The notes under the pieces are model-generated. The model was not told the DNA's origin. It did not search any database and saw only the letters and a list, made by a program, of their open reading frames with translations. A stretch of 64,000 nucleotides of DNA from the NCBI GenBank assembly GCA_037013495.1, contig CM072803.1:57425627-57489626 (forward strand). Direction: 5' to 3'. A program made the position numbers and the translations under genes. Numbering within the stretch: position 1 is the stretch's first letter; every line of letters starts with the position of its first letter. The stretch is from Hippophae tibetana (taxonomy: Eukaryota > Streptophyta > Magnoliopsida > Rosales > Elaeagnaceae). Shown in pieces: positions 26,001-37,789 of this stretch.

Positions 26001-26889
26001 AGCAATAAAAATATTAATTTAATGGTATTATATGGGATTTTGGATTGCGTTTAATGTTTAAAGTGTTTAAATAGTTGTAGTTTAATTTTGAACGGTATTT
26101 AATTAGACGATATTTAATATAAAATGATGTATCATATTTTTTAATAGTGAAAATTTATGAGATAGACATGAAGAAGTTTTATTTTTATGATTACAAATTT
26201 TAAAATTACTAATCTTTTATTATTTAAAAAAATTTATTGATAAAATCTGCCAATAATAGTGTAAAGAGTTTGACTAAATCCAATCAAAGTTGCTTTACGA
26301 TAGCTCTTTGGATTGGTGTGACAAGTCTATTACGACCCAATAAGTTATGTACTTAATCAAGTCCAACTTGGGAGTCTATTTTAGTTTTTTTTATCTTTTA
26401 TATTTACTTAAAAGATTAACTTTAACGTGTATTATATATAATTTAAATTTTTAATTATTTTAAAAAAGAAAACAAAAATTAAGATGTAGAAAGTGTTTGA
26501 TCATTTTTTTAATTTTTAATATCAATACAAAATTATTTTGATATAACAAAATTAAAAAAAAAGATTATCTACCGAATTATTATAGCATATATTATTATCT
26601 TTTCAATTAAAACAAATCAATTAAGAATTTTTTTTCCCATTAACTAAAATTTATTTATTTCTTTCATTTTTTATTAGAACTTAAGAATTTTTTATTCTTT
26701 TCTTATTAAAAATAATCAATATATAAAAATAAAAAATATTCGTATTTTTATAACTTATGAAAAGATAAAAATCTTATATTAAAATCTAAAATAAATTTGT
26801 ATATAAAACTACATAAATTTAAATATAATTAATAAAAAATATTATATTATTAATTATATTTAAAGAAATTAAATTAAAAAAATGGTGTA
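22811..26889. other. AT-rich desert, about 4 kb, no gene recognised
   Basis: Strongly AT-rich sequence with no long frame on either strand. It holds a (TA)n run at about 23,032-23,055. One island of more even composition (about 24,095-24,330) stands out but has no recognisable product. No terminal repeats could be paired. Confidence 0.6.
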
Positions 26890-26953
26890 TTTGTTTTAGT
26901 GAGTTACTTTGCCAAGAATGTCTTAGTACTCAAGCTATTCTGGACAAATCTTA

Positions 26954-27917
26954 TGGCAGTTCCACGATGACAACTATGGCTTATGTTGTCCAAGAACGTG
27001 GATCACTTATGCCTTCTAAAAATCTGCAATATTTCTGTTGCAAAGAATATGGACATATTGCTACCAACTGTCCTAAAAAATGTTGTTCTTATTGCAAGAA
27101 AAAAAGGTCATATTATCAAAGAATGTCATATTCGTCTCCAAAATCGTCAAGCCCGAGCATTTCAGACTTTTGTTATTATTCCTTTAGTAGCAACTACTGT
27201 AGCACATGTATCTTCCTCAAGTGCTTCTCCTAATCTTGAACCTCATGCGGCAACTTATTACACTCTTGAAATGCTACAACAGATGCTAATTTCGACATTA
27301 TCTCCTTATTTTTGCTTGTTTACTAAGCAACCTAATTATGATAATCTTCGTATCTTTGGTTGTGTATGTTTTGTTCATTTACCACCTCATGAGTGACATA
27401 AATTATCTGCTCAATCTGTTAGATGTGCAATCTCGTGGCAATTCCACGATGACAACTATGGCTTATGTTGTCCAAGGACATGGATCACTTATGCCTTCTA
27501 AAAATCTGTAATGTTTATTTTGCAAAGAATATGGACATATTGCTACCAATTGTCCTAAAAAATGTTGTTCTTATTGCAAGAAAAAAGGGTCATATTATCA
27601 AAGAATGTCATATTCGTCCCCAAAATCGTCAAGCCCAAGCATTTCAGACTTTTGTTACTATTCCTTTAGTAGTAACTACTGTAGCACATGTGTCTTCCTC
27701 AAGTGCTTCTCCTAATCTTGAACCTCCTGCTGCAACTTATTGTACTCTTGAAATGGTGCAACAGATGCTAATTTCGGCATTATCTCCTTATTTTTGCTTG
27801 TTTACTAAGCAACCTAATTATGATAATCTTCGTATCTTTAGTTGTGTATGTTTTGTTCATTTACCACCTCATGAGTGACATAAATTATCTGCTCAATCTA
27901 TTAGATGTGCAATTTTA
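26954..27917 (+). repeat. 482-bp tandem duplication inside the copia fossil
   Basis: Two near-identical copies, starting at about 26,954 and 27,436, each run from the gag tail ('ACGATGACAACTATGGC') through a CCHC knuckle and a second Cys-His cluster to the integrase end 'FVHLPPHE'. The shared chimeric junction shows the gag-integrase fusion came before the duplication. Confidence 0.9.
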
Positions 27918-28359
27918 GGATATAATGTGTGTCAAATGGGATTTATTTGCTATGATCTTACATTACATCGTACACACATTTCTATGAATGTTATTTTCTT
28001 TGAAAATCAACATTTTTTTCCTGTGTCTTTTGTGCCCTATTCTTCTACTGTAGTCTTTCCCTCTTTTGAGCAGCAGTTCTTAGCTCTTCCTCAAAACAAT
28101 TCTCACTTCAAATCAGGAATGGTGTATACAAGATAATCTCGCCCATAGTCTCTTCCCGTGGCTCACCCGATATCTGATCCTAACATACACCAGAATCAGT
28201 CAATTGCAGCACCTCTAGAGCCGTTGGTACGTCGCTCTTCTCGAGTATATGTATCCCATGATAGGTATGGTTTTTCTTTTGGAAATTTTATTTCAGCTCT
28301 TACTACTGCATTGTCCAATTTTGATATTCACACATGCTATCAAGCATGATTGTTGATGC

Positions 28360-29080
28360 CAAGCTATGTAGGAAGAAATTGATGCTCTAGAGGCCAATCA
28401 CACCTTGGACATTGAGTCTTTTCCTTCCACTATAGTTCCTCTGGGTTGAAAATGGGTTTACTCAGTCAAGGTTCGCTCTGATGAAAGTTTAGATCATTAT
28501 AAAGCTTGGCTTGTTATCCTTGGGAACAAACATGAATATGGTTTTAATTATGAGGAAACCTTTACTCCTATGGCTAAGATGACTACTGTTCAAATTATTC
28601 TAGCTCTTGATGCTTCCAATGATTGTCCATTACATCATATGGATGTTAAGAATTATTTCCTTTATGGAGATCTTAAAGAATGTATTTATATGAAGCCACA
28701 TCTGGGGTTTTTTTCCTTTCCGACATCCAATGTGTGTAAACTTCGTCGCTCTCTTTATGGTCTTAAACAAGCTCCACGAGCATGGTTTAAAAAATTTCAA
28801 ACCACTTTATTACAATTTTCTTTCACGTAGAGAAATTATGACACTTCATTGTTTCTTTGAAAATCAGACATGGGTATTGTTGTCCTTTTGGTTTATGTTA
28901 ATGATATTATGATCACTGGTTCTGATTCTATTTTATTTGTCCATCTCAAGACCCATCTCTCATAATCCTTTCATACAAAGGATCTTGGGTCTCTTACATA
29001 TTTTCTTGGTCTTGAGGTGCATCATAGCCCCTCTGGTATTTCCCTTAATCAACACAAGTATGCTAGTGATTTGGTGACTA
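28360..29080 (+). pseudogene. Copia reverse transcriptase remnant
   Basis: 'LHHMDVKNYFLYGDLKE', 'MKPHLGFFSF' and 'RRSLYGLKQAPRAWF' (28,570-28,830) are the plant copia RT core. The catalytic box and C-terminal part follow in decayed form. Confidence 0.85.
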
Positions 29081-29179
29081 CAGTTGAACTATAGGATTCT
29101 ACCTCTATTGATACTCCCATGGAATTTAATGTCAAGCTTCGCAAAGAGGAAGGTGACTTACTTATTGATCCCTAATTAT

Positions 29180-29850
29180 ATCAAAAATTGGTGGGTAGCC
29201 TTGTTTATCTCACCATCACTAGACCAGATATTTCTTTTGTTGTACAGCAAGTCAGCCAATTTCTTCAAACTCCTTGTCATCTTCATTTGGCTGTTGTCAA
29301 TCGGATCATACGCTATATTCAGGGAACTTCTACCCATGGCTTATTCTTTCCTTCAGGTAATTCTCTTCGTCTTGTTGCTTATAGCGATGCTGATTGGGCT
29401 GGTTGTGCTGATACACATCGCTCCATCATTGGTTGGTGCATGTTCTTAAGTGATGCATTGATCTTCTGGAAGAGTAAGAAGCAAGACAGAGTTTCTAAGT
29501 CATCTACAGAATATGAGTATCGAGCAATGTCTCTTGCTTATTTCGAAATTATTTGGCTTTGAGGTTTGCTAGTTGAGTTAAACTTCTTTGAGACAGATCC
29601 TACACCTTTACATACTGATAATACAAGTTCTATTCAGATTACGGCCAATCCTATCTATCATAAGTGCACAAAGCATATTGAAGTCAATTTTCACTCTATC
29701 CGTGATGCCTTTGATGCTCGTGTTATCACTCTTCCACATATTTCTACTGAACTACAAATTGTTGATATCTTCACCAAGTCTCTCACTCGTCATCGACATT
29801 GCTTCCTAAGTTGCAAATTGATGTGTGTTGATCAAACCGCATCAATTTAA
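29180..29850 (+). pseudogene. Copia RNase H remnant
   Basis: 'YSDADWAGCADTHRS', 'SLSWKSKKQ'-like wording, 'SSTEYEYRAMS' and 'HTDNTSSIQITANPIYHKCTKHIE' give the conserved RNase H sequence to the C-terminus at 29,850. Confidence 0.88.
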
Positions 29851-29857
29851 GGGGGGA
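29849..29857 (+). other. Polypurine tract
   Basis: AAGGGGGGA lies next to the TGTCAATGG start of the 3' LTR. Confidence 0.8.
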
Positions 29858-30124
29858 TGTCAATGGACAAATTTTCTATAATTTATTTTCCATATTCATT
29901 TAGTTGTCCACAACTACTGTCTATAGTCATTTTTAGTTGTAAATAACTATCCATAAATAGTTGTTCATAGTTGTCCATAGACATCAATCCACGGTTGTCC
30001 ACAACTATCCATAGCTATCCATAAATAGCTTTATTGTATTTGTAAAGTCTATAAATAGAAAAAAAAATCATAAGACCAAATCATTCGGTCATTTTCATAC
30101 AAATTTCTTGACTTATTTATGACA
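29858..30124 (+). repeat. Copia 3' LTR (about 267 bp)
   Basis: It starts TGTCAATGG after the purine tract and ends ...TTATGACA. A TATA box (tataaatag) lies near 30,050. Degenerate 'tgtccacaact/gtccatagct' motifs repeat between 29,900 and 30,025. The right end is chosen from the TG...CA rule because there is no partner LTR. Confidence 0.6.
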
Positions 30125-30434
30125 ATGCGTACATCTGCCACTAGGTTTAGTGGTAGAATTTTAGTTTCCTTAATTTTTATAGAAAGGGTTTGTATTGGCT
30201 TCATCTCGTGCATTTGGAAACTATGAAAAAAAATCTTGATAATTGGGAGTAGGCTGTGTTCTGTAGTAAAAACAGGATAATTCTAATTTCTGAAGTACTG
30301 TTGTGAATATTATGATTTATAGTAGTAGATTCTAACTCTGACCAATTTGTATGCTGTTTCAATACAATTTAGGAATTCTAACCTGTATGGCTTTTTAAGT
30401 TGGTCCTCATGGTTTGATTCAAGGTTTGAAATAA
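30125..30434 (+). other. Sequence before RPE segment 1, no gene seen
   Basis: It lies between the copia 3' LTR and the first RPE segment. The latter should be preceded by a start-codon exon or intron; a stop lies just upstream in the coding frame and no 'MG' start is visible. It is probably intron or lost 5' sequence. Confidence 0.4.
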
Positions 30435-30536
30435 AAAATAGTCCCATTAATGTTATCATCAGACTTTGCTGATTGGTCTACAAAGGCTTGTCATATGCTC
30501 AATTTCGGCACCAACTGGCTTCACATGGACATCATG
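30435..30536 (+). pseudogene. RPE: RPE segment 1 (N-terminal exon)
   Basis: It encodes 'KIVPLMLSSDFADWSTK' and then '...MLNFGTNWLHMDIM', matching the family's 'KIAPSMLSSDFA...ADWLHMDIM'. A GT donor follows directly at 30,537. The His and Asp of the HMD motif are present. Confidence 0.85.
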
Positions 30537-30703
30537 GTACAAACTGACAACTTATTGGTTCCTAACTTCTCTCTTTCTTTTTCAGTAACTAGTATTATAC
30601 CTTTCAAAAGCATAGATTGATTAAATGTCCTTTTTGTCAATATATATTTCTCATTTGTACATTGTAATGCATGTAACTTAAGCATGCCCTGTTTGTTTTA
30701 TAG

Positions 30704-30760
30704 GATGGGTAGGTTTCATACTTCTCTCATGCCCTAATGTATCAACTATTGCACACTATT
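30704..30760 (+). pseudogene. RPE: RPE segment 2, possible degraded exon
   Basis: 'TTTTATAG' followed by GATGGG fits the expected acceptor and the next codons (Asp-Gly of 'DGHFVPN') in the right phase. Further on, 'cctaatgtatcaactattg' resembles the codons for 'PNLTIG'. Between them the sequence is altered and contains a stop. It is weak on its own and supported by position and phase. Confidence 0.35.
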
Positions 30761-31094
30761 TGATTTTGATAAGTTCTCCTATGTTTACCAGCTCTGTTAG
30801 ACTACTTTTTTTTATTGTAGTTTATCGTTTACTTCGGTACTTGAAACACTTTCCATGGGATTCCATTTGGATTCACTCATTAGTTTGATGTTTGTGTGCT
30901 TAATTATTATGTACTGCATTTTATTATGTACCCTTAAAAGAGGCCACATAGTTGTCATTACTTGTTATGCATGTAGTTTTTTTCCTTTTTTCTCTCTCTC
31001 TTAATAGAAAGTGACTACATTTACTTTGTAAACTCACTAAAAGGGCTATTGAGAACGATATATTATGGACTATGTAATGATAATGACTATTTTG

Positions 31095-31746
31095 TGTTAT
31101 AAATTAGCACTTGTGGAAGTAAGGTTTGAGTCCAATTTTGGTTGCACAAATATAAATTATGGATAATAACAAAATAATAAGAAGTGAGAAAATAAATGAC
31201 ATATAATGATTTAAGTAGTTCAACTTTTCAATGTGAAAAGTCTACTCCATTAAAGATGACATATCGAGGAAAATCCACTAATAATCAAATGGAGATACAA
31301 ACATCAATATTCAGAGAGCTTCACAAATATACCAAAATCCAAACTTTACCAGAAAATAACTCTCTCTAATTTACTGGTAATATATAACAAGATAAACTAA
31401 CACACTTGTTATTTAATCAAATATTACCATACAAATATTAATAGTTGGTAGCTTCCACTTCTCCTCAGATTAGCAGTTTCATCTTCTTCTATATTATAGT
31501 ATAGGGAGATGACCTAATGTAAGGAGCTAGTAGAATGTTGAGGTCGATGGTTCTGGCCATTGAGGCTTGTTGGTGGGTAAGCATCGCGAAGGATGGGTCG
31601 GTACTCTCAATCTTTGTTATAGAAAAAATGCCTTAGCTTCTCTATTGAGAAAGCTAGAGGTAATATATATATATGGAAAATAAATATAGAGTTTAATTAG
31701 ATATTGGGTTTTGGGATGAAAGTTGTTTTAGGCCATAATTTTAACA
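31095..31746 (-). repeat. Copia 3' LTR (652 bp)
   Basis: The plus-strand ends are TGTTATAAATTAGC and ...TTTTAACA. It pairs with 41,671-42,423. The internal side begins with 'aatctcaaccttgg', the complement of the usual 'CCAAGGTTGAGATT' polypurine region. Confidence 0.9.
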
Positions 31747-31899
31747 AATCTCAACCTTGGCTTAAAACAGAAACATGTTCTTCAAATATGAAATTCCTCA
31801 TATTACCAAATAATTGTCGTCTAAATCCTCAAAGGGTGATCATCTATTACAAACACCAATCAAGTCCAAATAATGCTTGAACTTATTAAATGGAACTGG

Positions 31900-33209
31900 T
31901 TTGGTTAACATATCAGCTGGATTCTCTGTAGTGTCTATCTTATTGACAACAATAGTACCCTGAGAGATAATGTCACGAACGAAGTGATAACTAACATCAA
32001 TATGTTAGGTTCTTTCATAATACATTATATTCTTGGTCAAGTGTATCACACTCTGACTATCACAAAATACAACAAAAGTATCCTATTGTAAACCCAAATC
32101 AAAAATCAAACCTCTAAGCTAAATGACTTCTTTCACTGCTTCTACTACTGCCATATATTATGCCTTTATCATAGACAAAGCAACTATAGACTATAAATTA
32201 TCCTTCCAACTAATGGCACAATGAGAAAGAGTGAATACATAACCTATCAGAGATCTTCTTCTATCCAAATCACTAGCATAATTGGAGTCCACATAACCAA
32301 TAACACTACAACTAGTATTAGAACTTCCATTGTATGCTAAACCAAACTTAGATGTGCCTTTCAAATACCTAAGTATCTATTTCACTACTTTTCAATGACC
32401 CTTACCAGAATTACCCATATATCTATTGACAACACTAATTGCATGTGAAATGTCTGGATGAGTACAAACCATAGCATACATCAAACTACCAATGGCACTA
32501 GCATATGAAACTTGGGACATGTACTGTTCTTCTTCTTCTGACTGTGGTGATAAATCCAAAGAAAGTCTGAAATGTGCAGCTAATGGCGTACTCATATGTT
32601 TAGACTCTTTCATAGCATAGCGTTCAAGAACTTTTTTAATATAAATTTTCTGAGTCAAATAAAGCTTTCCTACTTGTCTATCCCTTTAAATTTACATGCC
32701 CAAAATTTTCTTTGCTGCACCTAAATCTTTCATCTTAAACTCATTACTAAGTTGAAACTTTAATTTCTGAATCTCAAACTTATTCTTAAAAGCAATAAGC
32801 ATGTCATCAATATAAAGCAATAAATAGACAAATGAATCATCATGGAATCTTTTATGATAAAAACAACTATCATAATCACTCCTAGAGTAACCATGATCAA
32901 TCATAAAAGAATCAAATCACTTATACCACTGCCTAGGGGATTGCTTCAACCCATATAAATAATTTTTCAATAAACAAACAAGATTTTCCTTACCTAGAAT
33001 AACAAACCCCTCTGGTTGATCCATATATATTTGTTCCTCAAGCTCACCATGTAAAAAGGCTATCTTGACATCAAGATGCTCTAATTTAATGTCAAACAAT
33101 GCAACCAAAGCAAACAACACACAAATAGAGTTATGTTTCATAATAGGTGAAAATACTTCATTGAAGTCAATACCCTTCTTCTGGTAATAACCCTTTACAA
33201 TAACACGTG
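31900..33209 (-). pseudogene. Copia RT and RNase H remnant (3' part)
   Basis: Minus frames give 'LEHLDVKIAFLHGELEEQIY' and 'LYGLKQSPRQWYK' (32,917-33,141). 'LLLYIDDMLIA' and 'FKMKDLGAAKKILGM' follow (32,692-32,904), then 'SYASAIGSLMYAMVCTHPDI' (32,392-32,658) and decayed RNase H to about 31,900. The RT start lies beyond the family-A insertion, at about 39,634-39,900. Confidence 0.85.
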
Positions 33210-33290
33210 TGATGAGTGCTCAAAAAGTACTAAAATTACCATGATTTTATGCATATTAATTGATTAAAAATATATATTTATATGATTTTA
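33210..33290 (+). repeat. Inverted copy of the family-A LTR start (81 bp)
   Basis: It matches the reverse complement of 39,548-39,628 over its whole length with only a few differences. Together they form about 80-bp terminal inverted repeats. Confidence 0.88.
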
Positions 33291-35007
33291 CCCCCAACCA
33301 GCTTCTTGCTAGTCCCTTAGCAAGAGAAGCGATAAAAACTAAAAATTAAACTATCCTAAATCACTTTCGTGGATTGACACGATTGCATTTAGCCTATGCA
33401 ACAAGCCTTTAAACCCCTAGGTTGCTCTAGTGGACGAGTTTGAGTCTCGTGAGGGTTTTCAGTAATGATACCCACAAACATTGAACTAAATGTAAAAATT
33501 AAAAGAAATAATAAAAACAATCAACTTAAAAACTAAAATTACAACAAAATCAAAAATTAACTTTTAAAAAGAAAACAACATATCACAAAAATGTCTCATA
33601 CTTTTTAATCTCCTTTAAGATCATAATTAAAATCTCAAGCATAAGTTATTTTAATCTCTTTAAACAATCATGATTTATTATAATAATTAGTCGAAAATCA
33701 TTTTCATATTTCATATAAAAATGTATCAATTTAATTTTACCCAATTTCAGTGTCAAGTATCCGAATTCGCTTCGACTCTATTCCTCACCAGTCAATACTC
33801 TCAAAACACTGAATCCTATGGGTTCAAACACTCATACTAATTTATATGCGAAAGAGTTGATGTATAGAAATGAACTAATATGTTCGCATATGTATAAAGA
33901 ATAAAGGCTCAAAGTGTTTATTTTAACATTGATCTCATGAAAGGAATCAAATGTATAAATTATAAAGATATCATATATAAAAATTATTTTCATGCATAAA
34001 TCAAACTCATTAAGAAAGAATTTCAAGATATATGCCTTTTACAAATGAAGAAAGTGCAATGACTTTTTAGGGAATCACTTCCTATATCTTCCTTTTGTAA
34101 TTAGCCTTTACTCACAACTTTGTAGGCAATGTGGGTCATAGTACGTAGATTATACTATATATTCTTTATCTCTCTATTTTTTTCTGAAGATATTTCTCAA
34201 TATATATATTTTAGAGAGTCAAATCATGTACAAATTGTACATTTTTTTTTTGGATTTTGGTGAGTGGTTAATTTTGTGGATTTTCTGTTTAATCTTGGTT
34301 TAGGTAACCCCATATATGTCCTTTTTTATGTAGCAGTCATGCATGAATGAGATATAAGCATATACTATCAATTTCTACTCAAATCATTTAATCTAAGCAA
34401 AAAAAATAATAAAAAAATATACGATACTCTATTAAGATGAGAAAAAATTCATACATCAATGCTAATACCTATAGAGATCATCTAAAAAAATTGAAGAAAT
34501 AAGAAATGTGTTTGGAGTAGAAAAAATATATATTTCACTCTGAATAAAGGAAATTAAGCTCAAATTATATCTCACAAAGGTAGTCTCCACTAAAAAAAAT
34601 TCATAAACACCGATTTTGGATTTAATATAATTTCCACATCTTATCAAGAAATACTAGTTATGACAAAAACTAACTAATTATCAAAAATAATTACAAAATA
34701 TTTCATAATATGTTCTCAAAAATTAATATAACAGTACAAATGACTTAACTATTTACTTAAATTTGATTTAAATTTTTTTATTTTTTAAATTCCAAAAATT
34801 ACTAAATCAAACAAAACAAAAAATAAAACCAAACACAAAAAATGAAAATGTGAACATAAAAAAAGAATTTTTTTTTAATTAGGCATGATAACTTTTCACC
34901 ACCCCCAACCTCAAACTTACATTTTCCTCAATGTAACAACTGTAAATTAAAGATAAAGAGAAAAGAGAAGAAATATTACCTATTTCCTGAGAATGTGCAA
35001 GTACTAA
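33291..35007 (-). other. Non-coding interior of the family-A element, 3' part
   Basis: It contains the purine tract and the 'GGGACTAGCAAG' wording common before Ty3/gypsy 3' LTRs, plus a second purine-rich site (GTTTGAGGTTGGGGGTGG, minus, about 34,903-34,920). No coding similarity was seen. Confidence 0.6.
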
Positions 35008-35983
35008 CCCCATGTTTGGTTGGAGGGAATAGAATGGAATCAGAATTGATTCCTTCCATTTTGTGTGTTTGGTTGGACAGAATAGAGCACGGAATGGAAT
35101 CAGATTACTAAAAGAGAAGGAATCACAATTACTTCTCCCCTCCTTGGTAATCATAATTCCATTCCCATCTAAACTTTTTTTTTCCAATTTTACCCTCACT
35201 TAAAATATAACCTTAAACTCAAATCCCAAATTCTCAAACCCAAAATTCCAAAACCCTAAACCCTAAACCCAAAATTTCAAAACCCTAAACCCTAAATCCA
35301 AATCCTAAAACCCTAAATCCCTAAACCTTAAACCCCAAATCCCTAAACCCTAAACCCTAAACCCCAAATTCCAAATCTTAAAACCCTAAACCTTAAACCC
35401 TAAACCCCAAATCCCTAAACCCTAAACCTTAAAACATAAATCCAAAAATCCAAAACCCTAAAACATAAATCCTAAAACCCTAAACCCCAAATTCCAAATC
35501 CTAAAACCCTAAACCCCAAATCCAAAATTCTAAAACCCTAAACCATTTTTAGAAAAATAATAATTTTAACCCTAAACCTTAACCTACAAATATAACCCTA
35601 AATCATAAATCCCTAAACCCTAAATCCCACATCCCAAACCTCAAAACCCTAAACCCTATTTAGAAAAATAATAATTTTAATAATATATTTCTTTTTAATT
35701 AAGTAATAATAATTTAAAAAAATAATGATTTCAATAATGTATTTTGTCTGACGAAAAAATAGTAATTAAATGACATTATTTGAACTTTACAACATGTAGG
35801 GGTATTAAGGTCATTTACAACTTTTTTCATTCCATTCCAGTGGAAAACCAAACATTGTAATCCTGATTCCGAGCTTGATTCCAGTGGTCAAACCAAACAA
35901 AATTGTTTCCTTTCCATTCCATTCTGATTCTGATTCCGATTCCGATTCCGATTTTGATTCCATTCCACGAACCAAACGCCACC
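35008..35983. mobile_element. Probable PIF/Harbinger-like MITE with a telomere-like core (976 bp)
   Basis: The ends are imperfect inverted repeats: left ATGTTTGGTTGGAGGGAATA, right (reverse complement) GGCGTTTGGTTCGTGGAATG. TAA occurs on both sides (35,005-35,007 and 35,984-35,986), the 3-bp target type of PIF/Harbinger. The flanks on both sides are rich in 'gaatggaatcaga' words that pair with each other. No transposase frame. The family call is from TSD and ends only. Confidence 0.6.
35215..35665 (+). repeat. Degenerate telomere-like array (AAACCCT)n
   Basis: About 450 bp of 'aaaccctaaaccctaaat' type repeats, the plant telomere unit CCCTAAA with many variants (CCCCAAA, CCTTAAA, CCCTAAAT). 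It lies wholly inside the MITE, not at a chromosome end. Confidence 0.9.
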
Positions 35984-36212
35984 TAATGGAGAAATGCAGG
36001 TGCATCCATCATATTCATCATTAAAGTGTATACAGACAGATCGCCGTGAACTTCTAACATCTCAACAAATATTTTTAGTTTTAATAATTTAAAAATTATT
36101 CACATATAATTAAACTAAAATAAACAATAAAATTAAGTAAATAAAACAAATAAAACAAATAATAGAAAATTACCTAAAATGATGGGTGGCCTCCCATCCA
36201 GCGCTTAGTTTA

Positions 36213-36229
36213 ACGTCTTAGCAAGACGT
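36213..36229 (-). other. Small perfect hairpin in the family-A interior
   Basis: ACGTCTT-AGC-AAGACGT has 7-bp arms. Just left of it GATGGG-TGGCCT-CCCATC (36,181-36,198) is a second inverted repeat. Both lie in the motif that follows integrase in related gypsy elements. Confidence 0.5.
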
Positions 36230-36714
36230 AACTTGGGGATTGCATTTTAAGTAAACTCAATGTCCCCTCATCATTGAGTCAATCAAACCTACAGGTAAAA
36301 CAAGATTGTCTACCTATATTTTTTCAATCATGCCCTATTGATTTTCAAATTTTTTTGTACTTAAAACTAGGAGCATTCTTGAGGATTTTAGATAACCCAC
36401 ATCTAGGAGCAAATCAAATAATTAAGGTATCAAAACACAATTGTACCTAGATCAAACAAAGAAACTAACTCTTTATATTGTAATTAAAACTTTAAAATTT
36501 TGGAGATAGTTTTCAGAATTTTTTTAAAGTTAAAATAGTATAATCAGTATTAACCAAGAGTGCTCCCAGGAAAAAAATTGTGGTACAAAGGCTCCTTAAA
36601 AACCATCATCCTAGATAGAGCAACGTTCCCAAGAAAGACTAGTGGCACAAAGACTTCCAAGAACTAGTCTCCTAGACAAAACTCCCTTAAATCTTTACTT
36701 TTTATGCTATTAAA

Positions 36715-37015
36715 ATTAAGTTAATTAAGTTAAGTTAAGTTAAGTTAAGTTAAGTAAAAATTTAAGTTAATTAAGTAAGTTAAGTAAAAATATAAGTTAA
36801 TTAAGTTAAGTTAAGCAAAAATCTAAGTTAATTAAGTTAAGTGAAGTAAAAATCTAAGTTAATTAAGTTAAGTTAAGTAAAAATCTAAGTTAATTAAGTT
36901 AATAAAAATCTAAGTTAAGTAAAAAAATAAGTTAATTAAGTAAATTTAAGTAAAAATATAAGTTAATTAAGTTAGTAAAAACCTAAGTTAATTAAGTTAA
37001 ATAAAAATTAAGATA
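36715..37015 (+). repeat. Minisatellite based on AAGTTAATTAAGTT / AAGTAAAAATCT
   Basis: About ten irregular units of roughly 25-40 bp built from 'aagttaattaagttaagt' and 'aaaaatctaagtt'. From 37,015 to about 37,740 the interior continues as A- and T-runs and ATT repeats with no coding content. Confidence 0.85.
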
Positions 37016-37765
37016 AAACATAGTTAAAGAAAAAAATGATAAATTAAAAAAATCAAACTAAAATAAAATATAATAAAATAAAATAAAATAGAAAAGGTTA
37101 AAAGAAAATAAAATAAAAATAATTTTTTTTATTCATATATATTTTTTATTAAAAAAAATAAAAATTAATATTTAAAATAAATAAATAAAATAAAAAACTT
37201 AAAATTAAATGAAAATTAAAAATTAAATTTTTATTTTTTTTATTTTTTTATTTTTTTTAGAAAACATTTATTTATTTATTTTTATTTTTTTTAATTTTTT
37301 AAGTTTTTTTTTACTTCAAATTTCAAATTGCAAAATTATTTTACTATTAACGCTATAATTATTATTATTTTTTATTTCTTATTAAATTTGAAATTTTTTT
37401 TGTTTTGTTTTTATTATTTATGAACGTTAAATTTTATTATTATTATTATTATTCTTTTCTTCTTCTTATTATTATTATTAATTATTTTACTATTCATGAA
37501 TTATAAGTTTTTTTTGTTATTATATTTTTTTTACTATTCATGAATGGTAAGTTTTTTTTTACTTGAAATTTCAAATTTCAAAATTATTTTACTATTCACG
37601 CTATAATTTTTATTTATTTATTTTATTATTTTTTAAAAAATTTAATTTTCCTTGTGTTTTTTTGTTTTTTTATTATGAAATTTGAAATTTTTATTTATTT
37701 TTTTATTTTTTTTGTTTTTAATTTTTATTTAAAAATTTGATAAATAATTTAAAAACACTCTTCCT
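37016..37765. other. Low-complexity A/T stretch of the family-A interior
   Basis: Runs of A, T, TTATTA and TTTATT. The word 'actattcatgaatggtaag' and variants recur three or four times around 37,340-37,600. No coding similarity. Confidence 0.7.
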
Positions 37766-37783
37766 TCCCCGGAAACGACGCCA
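37766..37783 (-). other. Primer-binding site of the family-A element
   Basis: The minus strand reads TGGCGTCGTTTCCGGGGA, six bases inside the LTR. It resembles the Athila/Tat tRNA-Asp-type site with a few differences, placing family A near that Ty3/gypsy branch. Confidence 0.75.
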
Positions 37784-37789
37784 AAAACT

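Larger units (their letters stand above)
26890..30124 (+). mobile_element. Rearranged Ty1/copia fossil with 3' LTR
   Basis: Parts in order are the gag end with two CCHC knuckles, fused to the integrase C-terminus and duplicated in tandem. RT (about 28,360-29,080), RNase H (about 29,180-29,850), a polypurine tract and a 267-bp 3' LTR follow. The 5' LTR and front of gag are missing. There are numerous breaks. The left edge joins AT-rich sequence without a recognisable end. Confidence 0.85.

Noticed and set aside
35215-35665. True telomere or chromosome end
   Set aside because: The array is short, degenerate and internal to a TAA-flanked MITE, with retroelement sequence on both sides.
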